DNA from: Sphingomonas sp. 37zxx
GTDB lineage: Bacteria > Pseudomonadota > Alphaproteobacteria > Sphingomonadales > Sphingomonadaceae
Reading direction: 5' to 3'
DNA length: 64,000 nt
Assembly: GCF_000786205.1 (NCBI RefSeq)
Contig: NZ_JROH01000005.1
Span: forward strand, 113,945-177,944
Below, piece by piece: positions 34,289 to 42,450 of this stretch (position 1 is its first letter; every line of letters begins with the position of its first letter). The notes beneath the pieces were generated by a model. That model was not told the origin of the DNA. It worked only from the letters and a program-made list of their open reading frames with translations, and did no database searches. Both the position numbers and the translations under genes were made by a program.

Positions 34289-35256
34289 GCCGCCAGCTCG
34301 GCCAGGGCGCGCTCGATCCGCGCATTCGATCCACTGTCGTCTAGCGGATTGCGCCGCAACCGATGCCGCAGCGCCATCGGCGCGACTCGATCGAGATGCG
34401 TCGCCTCGACGATCTTGTTTCCCTCCAGCGCCGCCAGCGCGCGCGCCGCGCGCATCAGCGTCAATTCGCCGCGCAGGCCATCGGCCCCGACCGTGCTGCA
34501 CAGCAGCGCCGCGCGCGTGAGCACCGCATCGGGCACTTCGATCGCGCCCACCAGATCGCGGCCCTTGGCGATCCGCTTCAACGTCTTCTTTTCCGACGCG
34601 CCCCAATGCTCGGTAAAGCCTGCCGGATCGCGCTCGAACGCATCGCAGCGTTTCAGGATTTCGACGCGCTCGGGGATGCCCTTGGGGGTCCGCACCTCGA
34701 CCGACAGCCCGAAACGATCGAGCAATTGCGGCCGCAGCTCGCCTTCTTCGGGATTGCCGCTGCCGATCAGCACGAAGCGCGCGGCGTGGCGAACGCTCAA
34801 CCCCTCGCGCTCGACCAGATTTTCACCAGATGCCGCAACGTCGAGCAGCAGGTCGACGATATGATCCTCAAGCAGGTTGATCTCGTCGATATATAAAAAC
34901 CCGCCATTGGCGCGTGCTAGCAGCCCCGGCTCGAACCGCTTCTCGCCGCGTCCCAGCGCGGCTTCGAGATCGAGCGCACCGACGACGCGATCCTCGGTCG
35001 CGCCAAGCGGCAGGTCGACAAAGGGCACCGGCACCTTGCCCTTGGGCGGCGGCGCATCGGCGATCTGATAACCCGCGCGCGCCGCAGCAATCGGCGGCAA
35101 CAATGCCGCCAGCGCCCGCACTGCCGTCGATTTGCCCGTCCCCCGGTCGCCAAAGACCATCACGCCGCCAACGCGGGGATCGACCGCCGCGATCAGCAGC
35201 GCCAGTTTCATTTCGTCCTGGCCGACGATTGCCGAAAAAGGGAAAGGTGTTCGCAT
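34285..35256 (-). CDS. bchI: Magnesium chelatase ATPase subunit I
   Basis: A 323-aa AAA+ ATPase. Walker A is GDRGTGKST (residues 36-44), Walker B region LYIDEINLLEDHIVDLLLD, and sensor 1 region VLIGSGNPEEGELRPQLLDR. The start MRTPFPFSAIVGQDEMK matches the family. It heads the bchI-D-O-orf46 unit. A TGT-N12-ACA palindrome sits 9-26 nt upstream of the ATG. Confidence 0.97.
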   Translation of the reverse strand: MRTPFPFSAIVGQDEMKLALLIAAVDPRVGGVMVFGDRGTGKSTAVRALAALLPPIAAARAGYQIADAPPPKGKVPVPFVDLPLGATEDRVVGALDLEAALGRGEKRFEPGLLARANGGFLYIDEINLLEDHIVDLLLDVAASGENLVEREGLSVRHAARFVLIGSGNPEEGELRPQLLDRFGLSVEVRTPKGIPERVEILKRCDAFERDPAGFTEHWGASEKKTLKRIAKGRDLVGAIEVPDAVLTRAALLCSTVGADGLRGELTLMRAARALAALEGNKIVEATHLDRVAPMALRHRLRRNPLDDSGSNARIERALAELAA

Positions 35257-35264
35257 CCCAAAGG

Positions 35265-35282
35265 TGTACCATGCGTTGGACA
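35265..35282. promoter_or_regulatory. PpsR-type palindrome between bchI and tspO
   Basis: TGTACCATGCGTTGGACA is an exact TGT-N12-ACA, though its inner arms are only partly symmetric. A weaker overlapping half-site (TGTCC on the minus strand at 35298-35294) lies beside it. It falls in the 50-nt gap between the divergent bchI and tspO starts, so transcripts must start very near or inside it. Confidence 0.6.
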
Positions 35283-35306
35283 CTCCACAAGTACGGACAC
35301 TGGAAT

Positions 35307-35786
35307 ATGATGAGCAGCAGTTGGGCACCGGTTTGGATTGCGGGCGGCGCGGCGTTGCTGCTGGGCATTGCCGGCGGGGCCACGACACCGATCGGCGGCT
35401 GGTATCGCGAACTCGCCAAGCCCGAATGGCAGCCGCCCAACTGGGCATTCGGCCCCGCCTGGACGATCATCCTGGCCTGCGCCGCCACGGCGGCGGTGAT
35501 GGCGTGGAACGCCGCCCCCGATGCCGCCGCCCGGCGCGACATCCTGATCCTGTTCGGCGTCAACGCGGTGTTCTTCCTGGCCTGGAGCCCGCTATTCTTC
35601 ATGGCCCGGCGGCCCGATTGGGCGCTGATCGAAGTGGTGTTCCTGTGGGCATCGGTGCTGGCGCTGTTCATCGGCCTGTGGCCAATCTCGCGCACCGCCG
35701 CGTTCTTCGTCCTGCCCTATCTCGCCTGGGTCAGTTTCGCCTCGGCGCTCAACCGCGCGATCGTGGTCCGCAACCTGCCGTTCTGA
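35307..35786 (+). CDS. tspO: TspO/CrtK tryptophan-rich sensory protein
   Basis: A 159-aa protein with five membrane helices and the TspO signature PIGGWYRELAKPEWQPPNWAFGPAWT, a tetrapyrrole and cholesterol-type ligand-binding family (here residues 29-54). In Rhodobacter, TspO (formerly CrtK) lowers expression of photosynthesis genes under oxygen, probably through porphyrin traffic. Two adjacent ATGs (35307, 35310) are possible starts. It is divergent from bchI with a shared operator. Confidence 0.93.
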   Translation: MMSSSWAPVWIAGGAALLLGIAGGATTPIGGWYRELAKPEWQPPNWAFGPAWTIILACAATAAVMAWNAAPDAAARRDILILFGVNAVFFLAWSPLFFMARRPDWALIEVVFLWASVLALFIGLWPISRTAAFFVLPYLAWVSFASALNRAIVVRNLPF

Positions 35787-35800
35787 TTATACCGATATGC

Positions 35801-35823
35801 GGCGGCAGCGATCGACTGCCGCC
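35801..35823 (+). terminator. Stem-loop after tspO
   Basis: GGCGGCAG (35801-35808) pairs perfectly with CTGCCGCC (35816-35823) around CGATCGA, 15 nt after the tspO stop. No T-run follows, so it is a possible terminator or mRNA-end structure only. Confidence 0.45.
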
Positions 35824-35897
35824 GATCCCGTAGCAACCCAGAAGAAAGTTCGCACTGCCCGGAAAGTAAAAAGTCCAACCCAAGAAAGGAAGTCGCA

Positions 35898-36689
35898 ATG
35901 GCAATCACCGTGCATCCGGAATCCTTGTCTCCTGCCGTGCCGATCGCTGAGGTCCGACGCATCGGAAAGGCGGATATGGATTGGGCGCTTGCGCAAGGGT
36001 GGCGCGATTTCCGGGCAAAGCGCGGCGATTTGTTGTTCATCGGCGTGATCTATCCGGTGGTGTGTTTCGTCGCGGCAGTGGTGACGTTCAACGATTCGCT
36101 GTTTCCTTTATTCTTCCCGCTCGTCGCAGGGCTTTCGATCGCCGGCCCTGCGGTCGCTTCAGGCTTTTATGAGCTGGCCCGGCGACGCGAAGCGGGGATC
36201 GATTCGACCTGGTGGCACTTTCTCGATCCGCTGAAAGGGCGCAGCCGAACGCCGATCGCGATGCTCACGCTGATGCTGACCGGGCTGTTCATCGGCTGGT
36301 TGGCGGCGGCTTATGCCATTTATGCCCTCACCTTCGGCGCAGACGGCCCGATGCGCGCCAGCGAGATCAGCCGCATCTTCACCACCGAATCGGGCTGGGC
36401 GATGATCGTGATCGGCAATCTGGTCGGCCTCGGCTTCGCGCTGGTTGCGATCACCGTTTCGTTCGTTGCTTTCCCGATGGTGGTCGACCAGCCGGTCGAA
36501 GCGCACACTGCAGTCGCCACCTCGATCGCTGCGGCACGGCGCAATCCGGGCGAAACCATCGGCTGGGGGCTGCGCGTAGCCGCGTTGCTGGTGTTGGGCA
36601 CCATCCCGTTCGGCGTGGGGCTGGCGGTGGTGCTGCCTTGGCTCGGCTATGCCACCTGGCATTTATACACCCGGCTGGTCGTCCGCTAA
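35898..36689 (+). CDS. DUF2189 family membrane protein
   Basis: A 263-aa polytopic protein with about six hydrophobic segments and a soluble N-terminus. The middle contains ASGFYELARRREAGIDSTWW and QPVEAHTAVATSIAAARRNP, segments I associate with DUF2189, a family of unknown function. AAGGAAG lies 6 nt before the ATG. It stands alone, convergent with the ccm operon, and marks the edge of the photosynthesis cluster. Confidence 0.8.
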   Translation: MAITVHPESLSPAVPIAEVRRIGKADMDWALAQGWRDFRAKRGDLLFIGVIYPVVCFVAAVVTFNDSLFPLFFPLVAGLSIAGPAVASGFYELARRREAGIDSTWWHFLDPLKGRSRTPIAMLTLMLTGLFIGWLAAAYAIYALTFGADGPMRASEISRIFTTESGWAMIVIGNLVGLGFALVAITVSFVAFPMVVDQPVEAHTAVATSIAAARRNPGETIGWGLRVAALLVLGTIPFGVGLAVVLPWLGYATWHLYTRLVVR

Positions 36690-36709
36690 AGCGACCGGGG
36701 CCGTCTGCG

Positions 36710-37357
36710 TCAGCGCGCGGGCGGCACCTGACGCGGGGCACCCTGCATCATCGCGCGAAAGCGATCGACCACCGCCAGCCGTTCGACGATGTCACCGCGA
36801 TAAGGGGCATTGGCGGGGGTAAGCGCAAGCGCCTGCGCCCAGGCCGTCCGCGCCTGATCGATCTCGCCCGCGTTCAACAGCGAAATTCCCAGGAAGAACG
36901 GCGGCCCCGGTGCCTTGGGATCGAGCCGCACCGCTTGTGCAAAGGCAAATCGCGCCGCCGGCGACAATTGCTGGCCGTCATGCACCGCCAGCATCGTGCC
37001 CAGCGCCGTCCAGGTGCCGGGATCGTTCGGCGAGCGGCGTACTGCGTCGATCAGGATACGCACCGCCTCGCCCTTGTCGCCGCGCGCCATCGCCGCGTCG
37101 GCCAGGCTCATCGCCGCGCGATGGCGTTCGCCCAGGATCGCTGCGCGGAAATCGATCAGCCCGGGATCGACCTGCAATCCCTGATCGCCGGTCGCCACTG
37201 GCGCTGCCGGTTGCATCGGCTGGCCCTGCAGCGCATAGCCGGTGGCACCCAATAGCAGCGCCGCCGCCATCAACGTCGACAACATCCGCGGCGCGCCGAG
37301 CCACCACAAGGCCGCCCCCGCGCCAAGGCCCAACACCGCAAGCGCAAGCCAGCCCAT
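36710..37357 (-). CDS. ccmI: Cytochrome c maturation TPR protein (CcmI/CycH-like)
   Basis: A 215-aa protein with two N-terminal membrane helices (about residues 2-50) and a TPR-like domain (about residues 85-200, e.g. DPGTWTALGTMLAVHDGQ and PGPPFFLGISLLNAGEIDQA). It is shorter than classical CcmI, but the layout matches the form that presents apocytochrome c to the haem ligation complex. It is last in ccmC-D-E-F-G-H-I, with the start at 37357 supported by GGTGGGA upstream. Symbol inferred from context. Confidence 0.82.
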   Translation of the reverse strand: MGWLALAVLGLGAGAALWWLGAPRMLSTLMAAALLLGATGYALQGQPMQPAAPVATGDQGLQVDPGLIDFRAAILGERHRAAMSLADAAMARGDKGEAVRILIDAVRRSPNDPGTWTALGTMLAVHDGQQLSPAARFAFAQAVRLDPKAPGPPFFLGISLLNAGEIDQARTAWAQALALTPANAPYRGDIVERLAVVDRFRAMMQGAPRQVPPAR

Positions 37358-37398
37358 CAGCGCTGTCCCACCATCTTGCGCGTCATCTTGCCCATCAT
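37357..37398 (-). other. 13-codon micro-ORF bridging ccmH and ccmI
   Basis: The frame reads MMGKMTRKMVGQR. Its ATG overlaps the ccmH stop (ATGA), and its TGA shares TGATG with the ccmI start. It would carry ribosomes across the 37-nt gap. It may be chance, helped by repeated AAGATG units. Confidence 0.25.
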
Positions 37399-37802
37399 CT
37401 TGAGCGCCGCCGAAAACTGCGCGCGGCAATACCCGCACCCAGGATCAGCAACACGATCGGCGCGATCCACAGCGGCACCGAAGCGCCGCTCACCGGCGGA
37501 TCGTAACTCACATAATCGCCATAACGCTCGATCAGCCAGGCGCGGACCTCGGCAGCGCTTTCTCCCTGCCCCACCCGCTCGCGCACCAACGCTCGCATGT
37601 CGCCCGCCATGTCGGCGTCGCTATCGGCAATCGACTGGCCCTGACACACTAGGCAGCGCAGCTCCTCCATCAGCCCCCGCGCCTCGGCTTCCTTGGCGGG
37701 GTCGGGCAGCTGTTTCCAGGCCAGTTCGGCCTGCGGCACCGCCGATTGCTGCGCTGCCAGCGGAGTCGCGGCCAGCAGGGCCAGCATCGTCAGCCGCTTC
37801 AC
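37395..37802 (-). CDS. ccmH: Cytochrome c maturation protein CcmH (CcmL/CycL type)
   Basis: A 135-aa periplasmic thiol-redox protein that keeps the apocytochrome haem motif reduced. It has a signal peptide (about residues 1-18), the signature LRCLVCQGQSIADSDADMA with Cys50 and Cys53, and a C-terminal membrane anchor followed by RRRSR. The start codon is GTG overlapping the ccmG stop. It is the short form lacking a fused TPR domain, which is supplied by ccmI next door. Confidence 0.93.
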   Translation of the reverse strand: MKRLTMLALLAATPLAAQQSAVPQAELAWKQLPDPAKEAEARGLMEELRCLVCQGQSIADSDADMAGDMRALVRERVGQGESAAEVRAWLIERYGDYVSYDPPVSGASVPLWIAPIVLLILGAGIAARSFRRRSR

Positions 37803-38326
37803 CGTGCCTCCTCCAGTGCCGCCAGAATGACCGGCACATCGCCCTCATTGATCGGGCCGATATGCTGCATCGTGATCAACCCCTTGGCATCGACTACAAA
37901 GGTTTCGGGCACGCCCGATGATCCCAGCGCCAGCTGCACCGCGCTTCGGGGATCGTCGCCGATGCGGCGATACGGATCGCCATGCGCGGCCAGAAAGCGG
38001 GTAATCGCCGGGGCGGTATCGCGAATGGCTATCGCGTCGATCGCCACCCCCGCCGCCTTCAGCCGCATCAGTTGCGGCGCTTCGGCAATGCACGGCACAC
38101 ACCAGCTTGCGAACACATTCACCAGCCGGGGCTTGCCGCCGGGATCGTCGTTCAGCGCCAACCCCGGCTTGCCCGGCAGCATCGGCTTTAGCGTCACATC
38201 GGGCAGCGGCTTGCCCACCAGCGCCGACCGGATCGTCGGGTCGTTCGGGCGGTACAGCCCGTGCACGGCAAGCGCGACCAGCCCGGCGAACACCAATAAC
38301 GGCACCCACAACAGCAATTTCTTCAT
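37799..38326 (-). CDS. ccmG: Thiol:disulfide interchange protein CcmG/DsbE
   Basis: A 175-aa membrane-anchored thioredoxin-fold protein. An N-terminal anchor (about residues 4-22) is followed by the active site ASWCVPCIAEAP with Cys76 and Cys79, and a cis-Pro region GVPETFVVDAKG. It reduces CcmH or apocytochrome c in the periplasm. ATGA overlap with ccmF and GTGA overlap with ccmH. Confidence 0.94.
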   Translation of the reverse strand: MKKLLLWVPLLVFAGLVALAVHGLYRPNDPTIRSALVGKPLPDVTLKPMLPGKPGLALNDDPGGKPRLVNVFASWCVPCIAEAPQLMRLKAAGVAIDAIAIRDTAPAITRFLAAHGDPYRRIGDDPRSAVQLALGSSGVPETFVVDAKGLITMQHIGPINEGDVPVILAALEEAR

Positions 38327-40281
38327 GCCGTCGCCATCCGCGCGGGCAACCGCCGTTCCCGCACCACCCGGCCGATCAGCGACAACAGCCCGCCCAACCC
38401 GATCAACACGCCGCCTAGCCAGATCAGCGTCACGAACGGCTTCCACCATAAACGAAGCTGCCAGCGCCCCTCGCCATCGGGCTGACCCAGCACGGTGTAA
38501 AGCTGCCCGTCGAACACTGTTTCGATCGCGGCTTCGCTGGTCACCGTCGGCGGCGCGGAGAAAAAGCGGCTCTGCGGCCCCATGATGAACGGCGCAGCAT
38601 CGCCGCGCTGCACGCGCAGCCGCCCTTCCAGCGCCGACCAGTTCGGCCCGATCGCGGGCTTGATCCCTTCTAGGACCACCGAATAGGGTCCGACCTGCGT
38701 CACCTGCCCCACCCGCACCGCAACCAGTTTCTCCTGCGTGAAGGCGGCTTCGCTCGCCATCCCCGCCACGCTCACCGCAACGCCCAGATGCGCGACGACC
38801 ATGCCATAGGTGAACAACGGTGTGCGGCGCAGGTTGCGCTTCCACAGCGGCGCGACACTCGCCACCGCCAGCCCGAAGGCAAAGCCCAACCCCAGCAGCG
38901 GCAGGATCGCGGTATCGGGGGCGATCACGAACACCGCCACCAGCCCCGCCAGCCCGGCGGCAAGTGGCGCGGTCATCCGCCCGATCAATTCCTTGCCCTC
39001 GTCGCGCCGCCAGCGGATCATCGGCCCCACCGCCATGCCCAGCATCAGCAGCAGCGCGATCGGCGCGGTGGTCTTGTTGAAAAACGGCGGCCCCACCGAC
39101 AATTGCGTCCCCATCGCCTGCGCGACGATCGGATACAACGTGCCGATCAACACTATCCCCAGGATCACCGACAACAACAGATTGTTGAAGATAAGCCCGC
39201 CTTCGCGGCTCACCAGTTCAAAGGTCGAACCCTGCTTCACACTGCCGATCCGCAAGCCAAACAGCACCAGCGCGCCGCCGATATACAAGATCAACAGCGC
39301 CAGGATGAAGCTACCCCGGCTAGGATCAACGGCAAAGGCATGGACGCTGGTGAGGATGCCCGACCGGACCAGGAAGGTGCCGATCATCGACATGCTGAAC
39401 GCCACCACCGCCAGCATGATCGTCCAGGATCGCAGCCCGTCGCGCGTCGCCAGCACCGTCACCGAATGTAGCAGCGCGGTCGCCGCCAGCCACGGCATCA
39501 GCGAGGCGTTCTCGACCGGGTCCCAAAACCACCAGCCGCCCCAGCCCAGCTCGTAATAGGCCCAATAGCTGCCCGCCGTGATCCCGATCGTCAGGAACAC
39601 CCAAGCGCCGAGCACCCAAGGGCGCATCGCGCGCGCAAAGGCCGGCCCGACATCGCGCATCACCAGCGCACCGACCGCGAATGAAAACGCCACCGACAGC
39701 CCGACATAGCCGAAATACAAGGTCGGCGGATGGAAGGCGAGGCCGGGGTCTTGCAGCAGCGGGTTCAGCCCCGCGCCCTCGGCCGCCGCCGGGTTCAGCC
39801 GAGCAAACGGGTTCGACGCGATCAGCAGGAAGGCATAGAAGCCAAGCCCGATCGCCGCCTGCGCCGCCATCGTTGCGACCAACGTACCTTCGTTCAGTCG
39901 CCGCTCGACAATCGCGATCGCCCCGCCGGCGATCGCCAGCACGGTGACCCACAACAGCATCGAGCCTTCGTGATTGCCCCAGGCACCGGCAATTTTGTAC
40001 ATCAGCGGCTTGGCCGAATGGCTGTTTTGCGCGACCAGCACGACCGACATGTCGGATTGGACGAACAGCACGATCAGCAACCCGAACGACAACGCCGCGA
40101 GCAAACCCTGAACGATCGCGACCGGGCGAACCCCGGCGATAAGCTGCGCGGCGGTTGCCGCCCGCTCTGCCGACACCCCGTCCGGTCGCCCCATCCATAA
40201 CCCAAGCCCTGCCAGCACCAGTTGCAGCAGGGCCAGCGCTGCGGCGAGCCACAGCGCCGCAAGTCCAGCTTCGGCGATCAT
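38323..40281 (-). CDS. ccmF: Haem lyase subunit CcmF
   Basis: A 652-aa polytopic haem ligation subunit. It has the tryptophan-rich WWD-type region (WGGWWFWDPVENASLMPWLA, about residues 233-252) and conserved histidines around it (WGNHEGSMLLWVTVLA, LLHSVTV). It joins haem from CcmE to apocytochrome c. The family-typical length and about 15 membrane helices are seen. Overlaps ccmE and ccmG by ATGA. Confidence 0.96.
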   Translation of the reverse strand: MIAEAGLAALWLAAALALLQLVLAGLGLWMGRPDGVSAERAATAAQLIAGVRPVAIVQGLLAALSFGLLIVLFVQSDMSVVLVAQNSHSAKPLMYKIAGAWGNHEGSMLLWVTVLAIAGGAIAIVERRLNEGTLVATMAAQAAIGLGFYAFLLIASNPFARLNPAAAEGAGLNPLLQDPGLAFHPPTLYFGYVGLSVAFSFAVGALVMRDVGPAFARAMRPWVLGAWVFLTIGITAGSYWAYYELGWGGWWFWDPVENASLMPWLAATALLHSVTVLATRDGLRSWTIMLAVVAFSMSMIGTFLVRSGILTSVHAFAVDPSRGSFILALLILYIGGALVLFGLRIGSVKQGSTFELVSREGGLIFNNLLLSVILGIVLIGTLYPIVAQAMGTQLSVGPPFFNKTTAPIALLLMLGMAVGPMIRWRRDEGKELIGRMTAPLAAGLAGLVAVFVIAPDTAILPLLGLGFAFGLAVASVAPLWKRNLRRTPLFTYGMVVAHLGVAVSVAGMASEAAFTQEKLVAVRVGQVTQVGPYSVVLEGIKPAIGPNWSALEGRLRVQRGDAAPFIMGPQSRFFSAPPTVTSEAAIETVFDGQLYTVLGQPDGEGRWQLRLWWKPFVTLIWLGGVLIGLGGLLSLIGRVVRERRLPARMATA

Positions 40282-40712
40282 GGTTTCAGTGTCTCGGCAG
40301 CAGCCATCTTGCCCGCCATTTCGGGCGGCATGTAGCGTTCGTCATGCTTCGCCAACAGGTTGGTGGCGGTGAAGCTGCCGTCGGGCTGGAACATCCCCTC
40401 AGCGACCACGCCCGAATCTTCCTTGAACAAATCGGGCGCGATACCGCTGAAGCGCACCGGCACTGTCGCCTTGCCATCGGTCACCACGAAATGGATCGAA
40501 ACGCCATCGGGCTGCGGCTTGATCGATCCCGCCTCGACCATCCCACCCAGTCGAACCGCGCGGCCAACCGGCGGTGCCTTGCCCGCAACATCCGCCGGGG
40601 CATAAAAAAACGCTGCCTCGTCCTGCAACGCCGACAATGCCAGGCCACTTGCCCCCATGACCGCGACCAGTCCCAGCCCGGCCAGCAGCAATCGCTGATG
40701 TTTCGCTTTCAT
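40278..40712 (-). CDS. ccmE: Haem chaperone CcmE
   Basis: A 144-aa membrane-anchored periplasmic chaperone. The N-terminal anchor is followed by an OB-fold domain. His123 in LLAKHDERYMPPEM is the residue that binds haem covalently, and the Tyr in the same motif is its axial ligand. It lies between ccmD and ccmF. Confidence 0.96.
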   Translation of the reverse strand: MKAKHQRLLLAGLGLVAVMGASGLALSALQDEAAFFYAPADVAGKAPPVGRAVRLGGMVEAGSIKPQPDGVSIHFVVTDGKATVPVRFSGIAPDLFKEDSGVVAEGMFQPDGSFTATNLLAKHDERYMPPEMAGKMAAAETLKP

Positions 40713-40837
40713 CGCCGGCGCACCTTATCTGCCGCATCCTCGGCGCGGCGCATCGAACGGTAGCTGTCGATCAGGATCGCCCCCGTTCCCACCACCGCGA
40801 CGCCATAGGCGGCGATCACGAAAAACCACTGACTCAT
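40709..40837 (-). CDS. ccmD: Haem exporter accessory protein CcmD
   Basis: A 42-aa protein, MSQWFFVIAAYGVAVVGTGA then a basic tail (SYRSMRRAEDAADKVRRR). One membrane helix followed by a charged cytoplasmic tail is the CcmD pattern; it helps release holo-CcmE. Its ATG overlaps the ccmC stop and its stop overlaps the ccmE start. Assigned from size, topology and position. Confidence 0.88.
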   Translation of the reverse strand: MSQWFFVIAAYGVAVVGTGAILIDSYRSMRRAEDAADKVRRR

Positions 40838-41553
40838 GCCGCTGCCATCCGGCGCATCCGCGCCTCAACTTTCGAGGAAGCCAGGATCGCCCGCATCCGC
40901 ATCAACACGATCCCTGCGAACAACAGGCTGAAGCCCGTCAGCGTAAACGCCAGCGGCCACAAAATAGCATTGTCGATCGTCGATTTGGTCAAGCTGAGGC
41001 TCTGTCCTTGGTGCAGCGTGTTCCACCATACCACTGAATAGCGGATGATCGGCAGCAATACGGTGCCCGCCACCCCGAACAATGCCGGGATGCGCGCATC
41101 ACCGCCGCGCGCCGCATCGGCCCGCGAAAGCGCTATATAGGCAAGGTAGACAAAAAACAGCAGCAGCATCGACGTCAGCCGACCGTCCCATTGCCACCAC
41201 GTCCCCCAGGTCGGACGCCCCCAGATCGATCCGGTGGCCAGGCAGATCGCGGCAAACAGCGCTCCCGGCACCGCACATGCGCGGGCCGAAACTGCAGCCA
41301 AGGGATGCCGCCACACCAGATAGGCGATGCTCGAAATCGCAATCCCGCTCCATCCGCCCATGCCCAGCCAAGCGGCGGGAACATGCAGATACAGGATACG
41401 CACCGTCTCGCCCTGCAGGTAATCGGGGGGTGTTTGCGTGAGCCCGGCCCATGCGCCGAACAGCAACAGCGCCAGCCCGCCCCATATCAATACCGGCGTC
41501 AACGGCTTCGCAATCTTCAGAAAGCGGACAGGATTGGCTAGCGCGTGAATCAC
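40834..41553 (-). CDS. ccmC: Haem exporter membrane protein CcmC
   Basis: A 239-aa polytopic protein with the WWD signature GRPTWGTWWQWDGRLTSMLL (about residues 118-137) and flanking conserved histidines (LHVPAAWLGM, NTLHQGQS). It presents haem to CcmE. The start is GTG at 41553 with AGGG upstream, giving the usual length. It is the first gene here of the ccm operon; ccmA and ccmB are not in the window, so they must lie elsewhere. Confidence 0.94.
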   Translation of the reverse strand: MIHALANPVRFLKIAKPLTPVLIWGGLALLLFGAWAGLTQTPPDYLQGETVRILYLHVPAAWLGMGGWSGIAISSIAYLVWRHPLAAVSARACAVPGALFAAICLATGSIWGRPTWGTWWQWDGRLTSMLLLFFVYLAYIALSRADAARGGDARIPALFGVAGTVLLPIIRYSVVWWNTLHQGQSLSLTKSTIDNAILWPLAFTLTGFSLLFAGIVLMRMRAILASSKVEARMRRMAAA

Positions 41554-41724
41554 GATACCCTGACCATAAGCGAAATACGCAGCGAATCTACTGGCCTCTG
41601 GGGCGGTAGCATCACAAATCGACGCTGCGGCGCAACATCGATCCATCCGTCTTCGACTTGGCGGCAAGGCAGAACGACATCTTCCCCGGTTGCCGCACCG
41701 CCCTCGCCCGGCTACCTCCACGAC

Positions 41725-42393
41725 ATGCTAAAGCTGATCCTGGGCAACAAGGCCTATTCATCCTGGTCGCTTCGCGGCTGGCTCGCGGTAAAACATGCGG
41801 GGCTGGCTTTCGAGGAAGTCGTCGTGCCGCTGTACGATCAGGCATGGGAACAGCGCCGCGAGGGCGATGAATTCGCGCCGTCATCGGGCAAAGTGCCGAT
41901 CCTGTGGGATGGCGATGTGGTGATCTGGGACAGCCTGGCGATCATCGAATATCTCAACGAAAAGACCGGCGACGATCGTTTCTGGCCCGCCGATGCCGCC
42001 GCGCGCGCGATGGCGCGGTCGATGGCGGCCGAAATGCATTCGAGCTATGCCGCGCTACGCCGCAAGCATCCGATGAATATCCGCCAGGTATATGAACCCG
42101 GCCAACCCGACGCCGATGTGCTGGCCGATCTGGGCCGGATCATGGAGCTTTGGGCACAAGCCAGAGCGCGCTTCGGCGGTGACGGCGAATTCCTGTTCGG
42201 CACCTGGGGCGCGGTCGACATCATGTTCGCGCCGGTGGTGACACGGATCATCACCTATTCGCTGCCCTTCGCCCGCTTTGCCGGGCCATATATGAACGCG
42301 GTGATCGCCCACCCTTGCATGCAGGATTGGATCGCCTGCGCGCAGGAGGAGGAATGGGTGCTCGAACAATATGAGCAAACCCCCGCCGCCTGA
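41725..42393 (+). CDS. Glutathione S-transferase family protein
   Basis: A 222-aa protein with a thioredoxin-like N-terminal domain (LILGNKAYSSWSLRGWLAVK, residues 4-23; SSGKVPILWDGDVVIWDSLAI with the cis-Pro and glutathione-contacting DS) and a helical C-terminal domain. It belongs to the S-transferase/maleylacetoacetate-isomerase-like group by its SSWSLR active-site motif. Substrate unknown. It is divergent from ccmC across 171 nt in which I see no clear promoter. Confidence 0.88.
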   Translation: MLKLILGNKAYSSWSLRGWLAVKHAGLAFEEVVVPLYDQAWEQRREGDEFAPSSGKVPILWDGDVVIWDSLAIIEYLNEKTGDDRFWPADAAARAMARSMAAEMHSSYAALRRKHPMNIRQVYEPGQPDADVLADLGRIMELWAQARARFGGDGEFLFGTWGAVDIMFAPVVTRIITYSLPFARFAGPYMNAVIAHPCMQDWIACAQEEEWVLEQYEQTPAA

Positions 42394-42450
42394 AGTTCAT
42401 AAAACAGCCGACACGCATCGCATCAATCGCCATCGACCTATGATAGGAAA

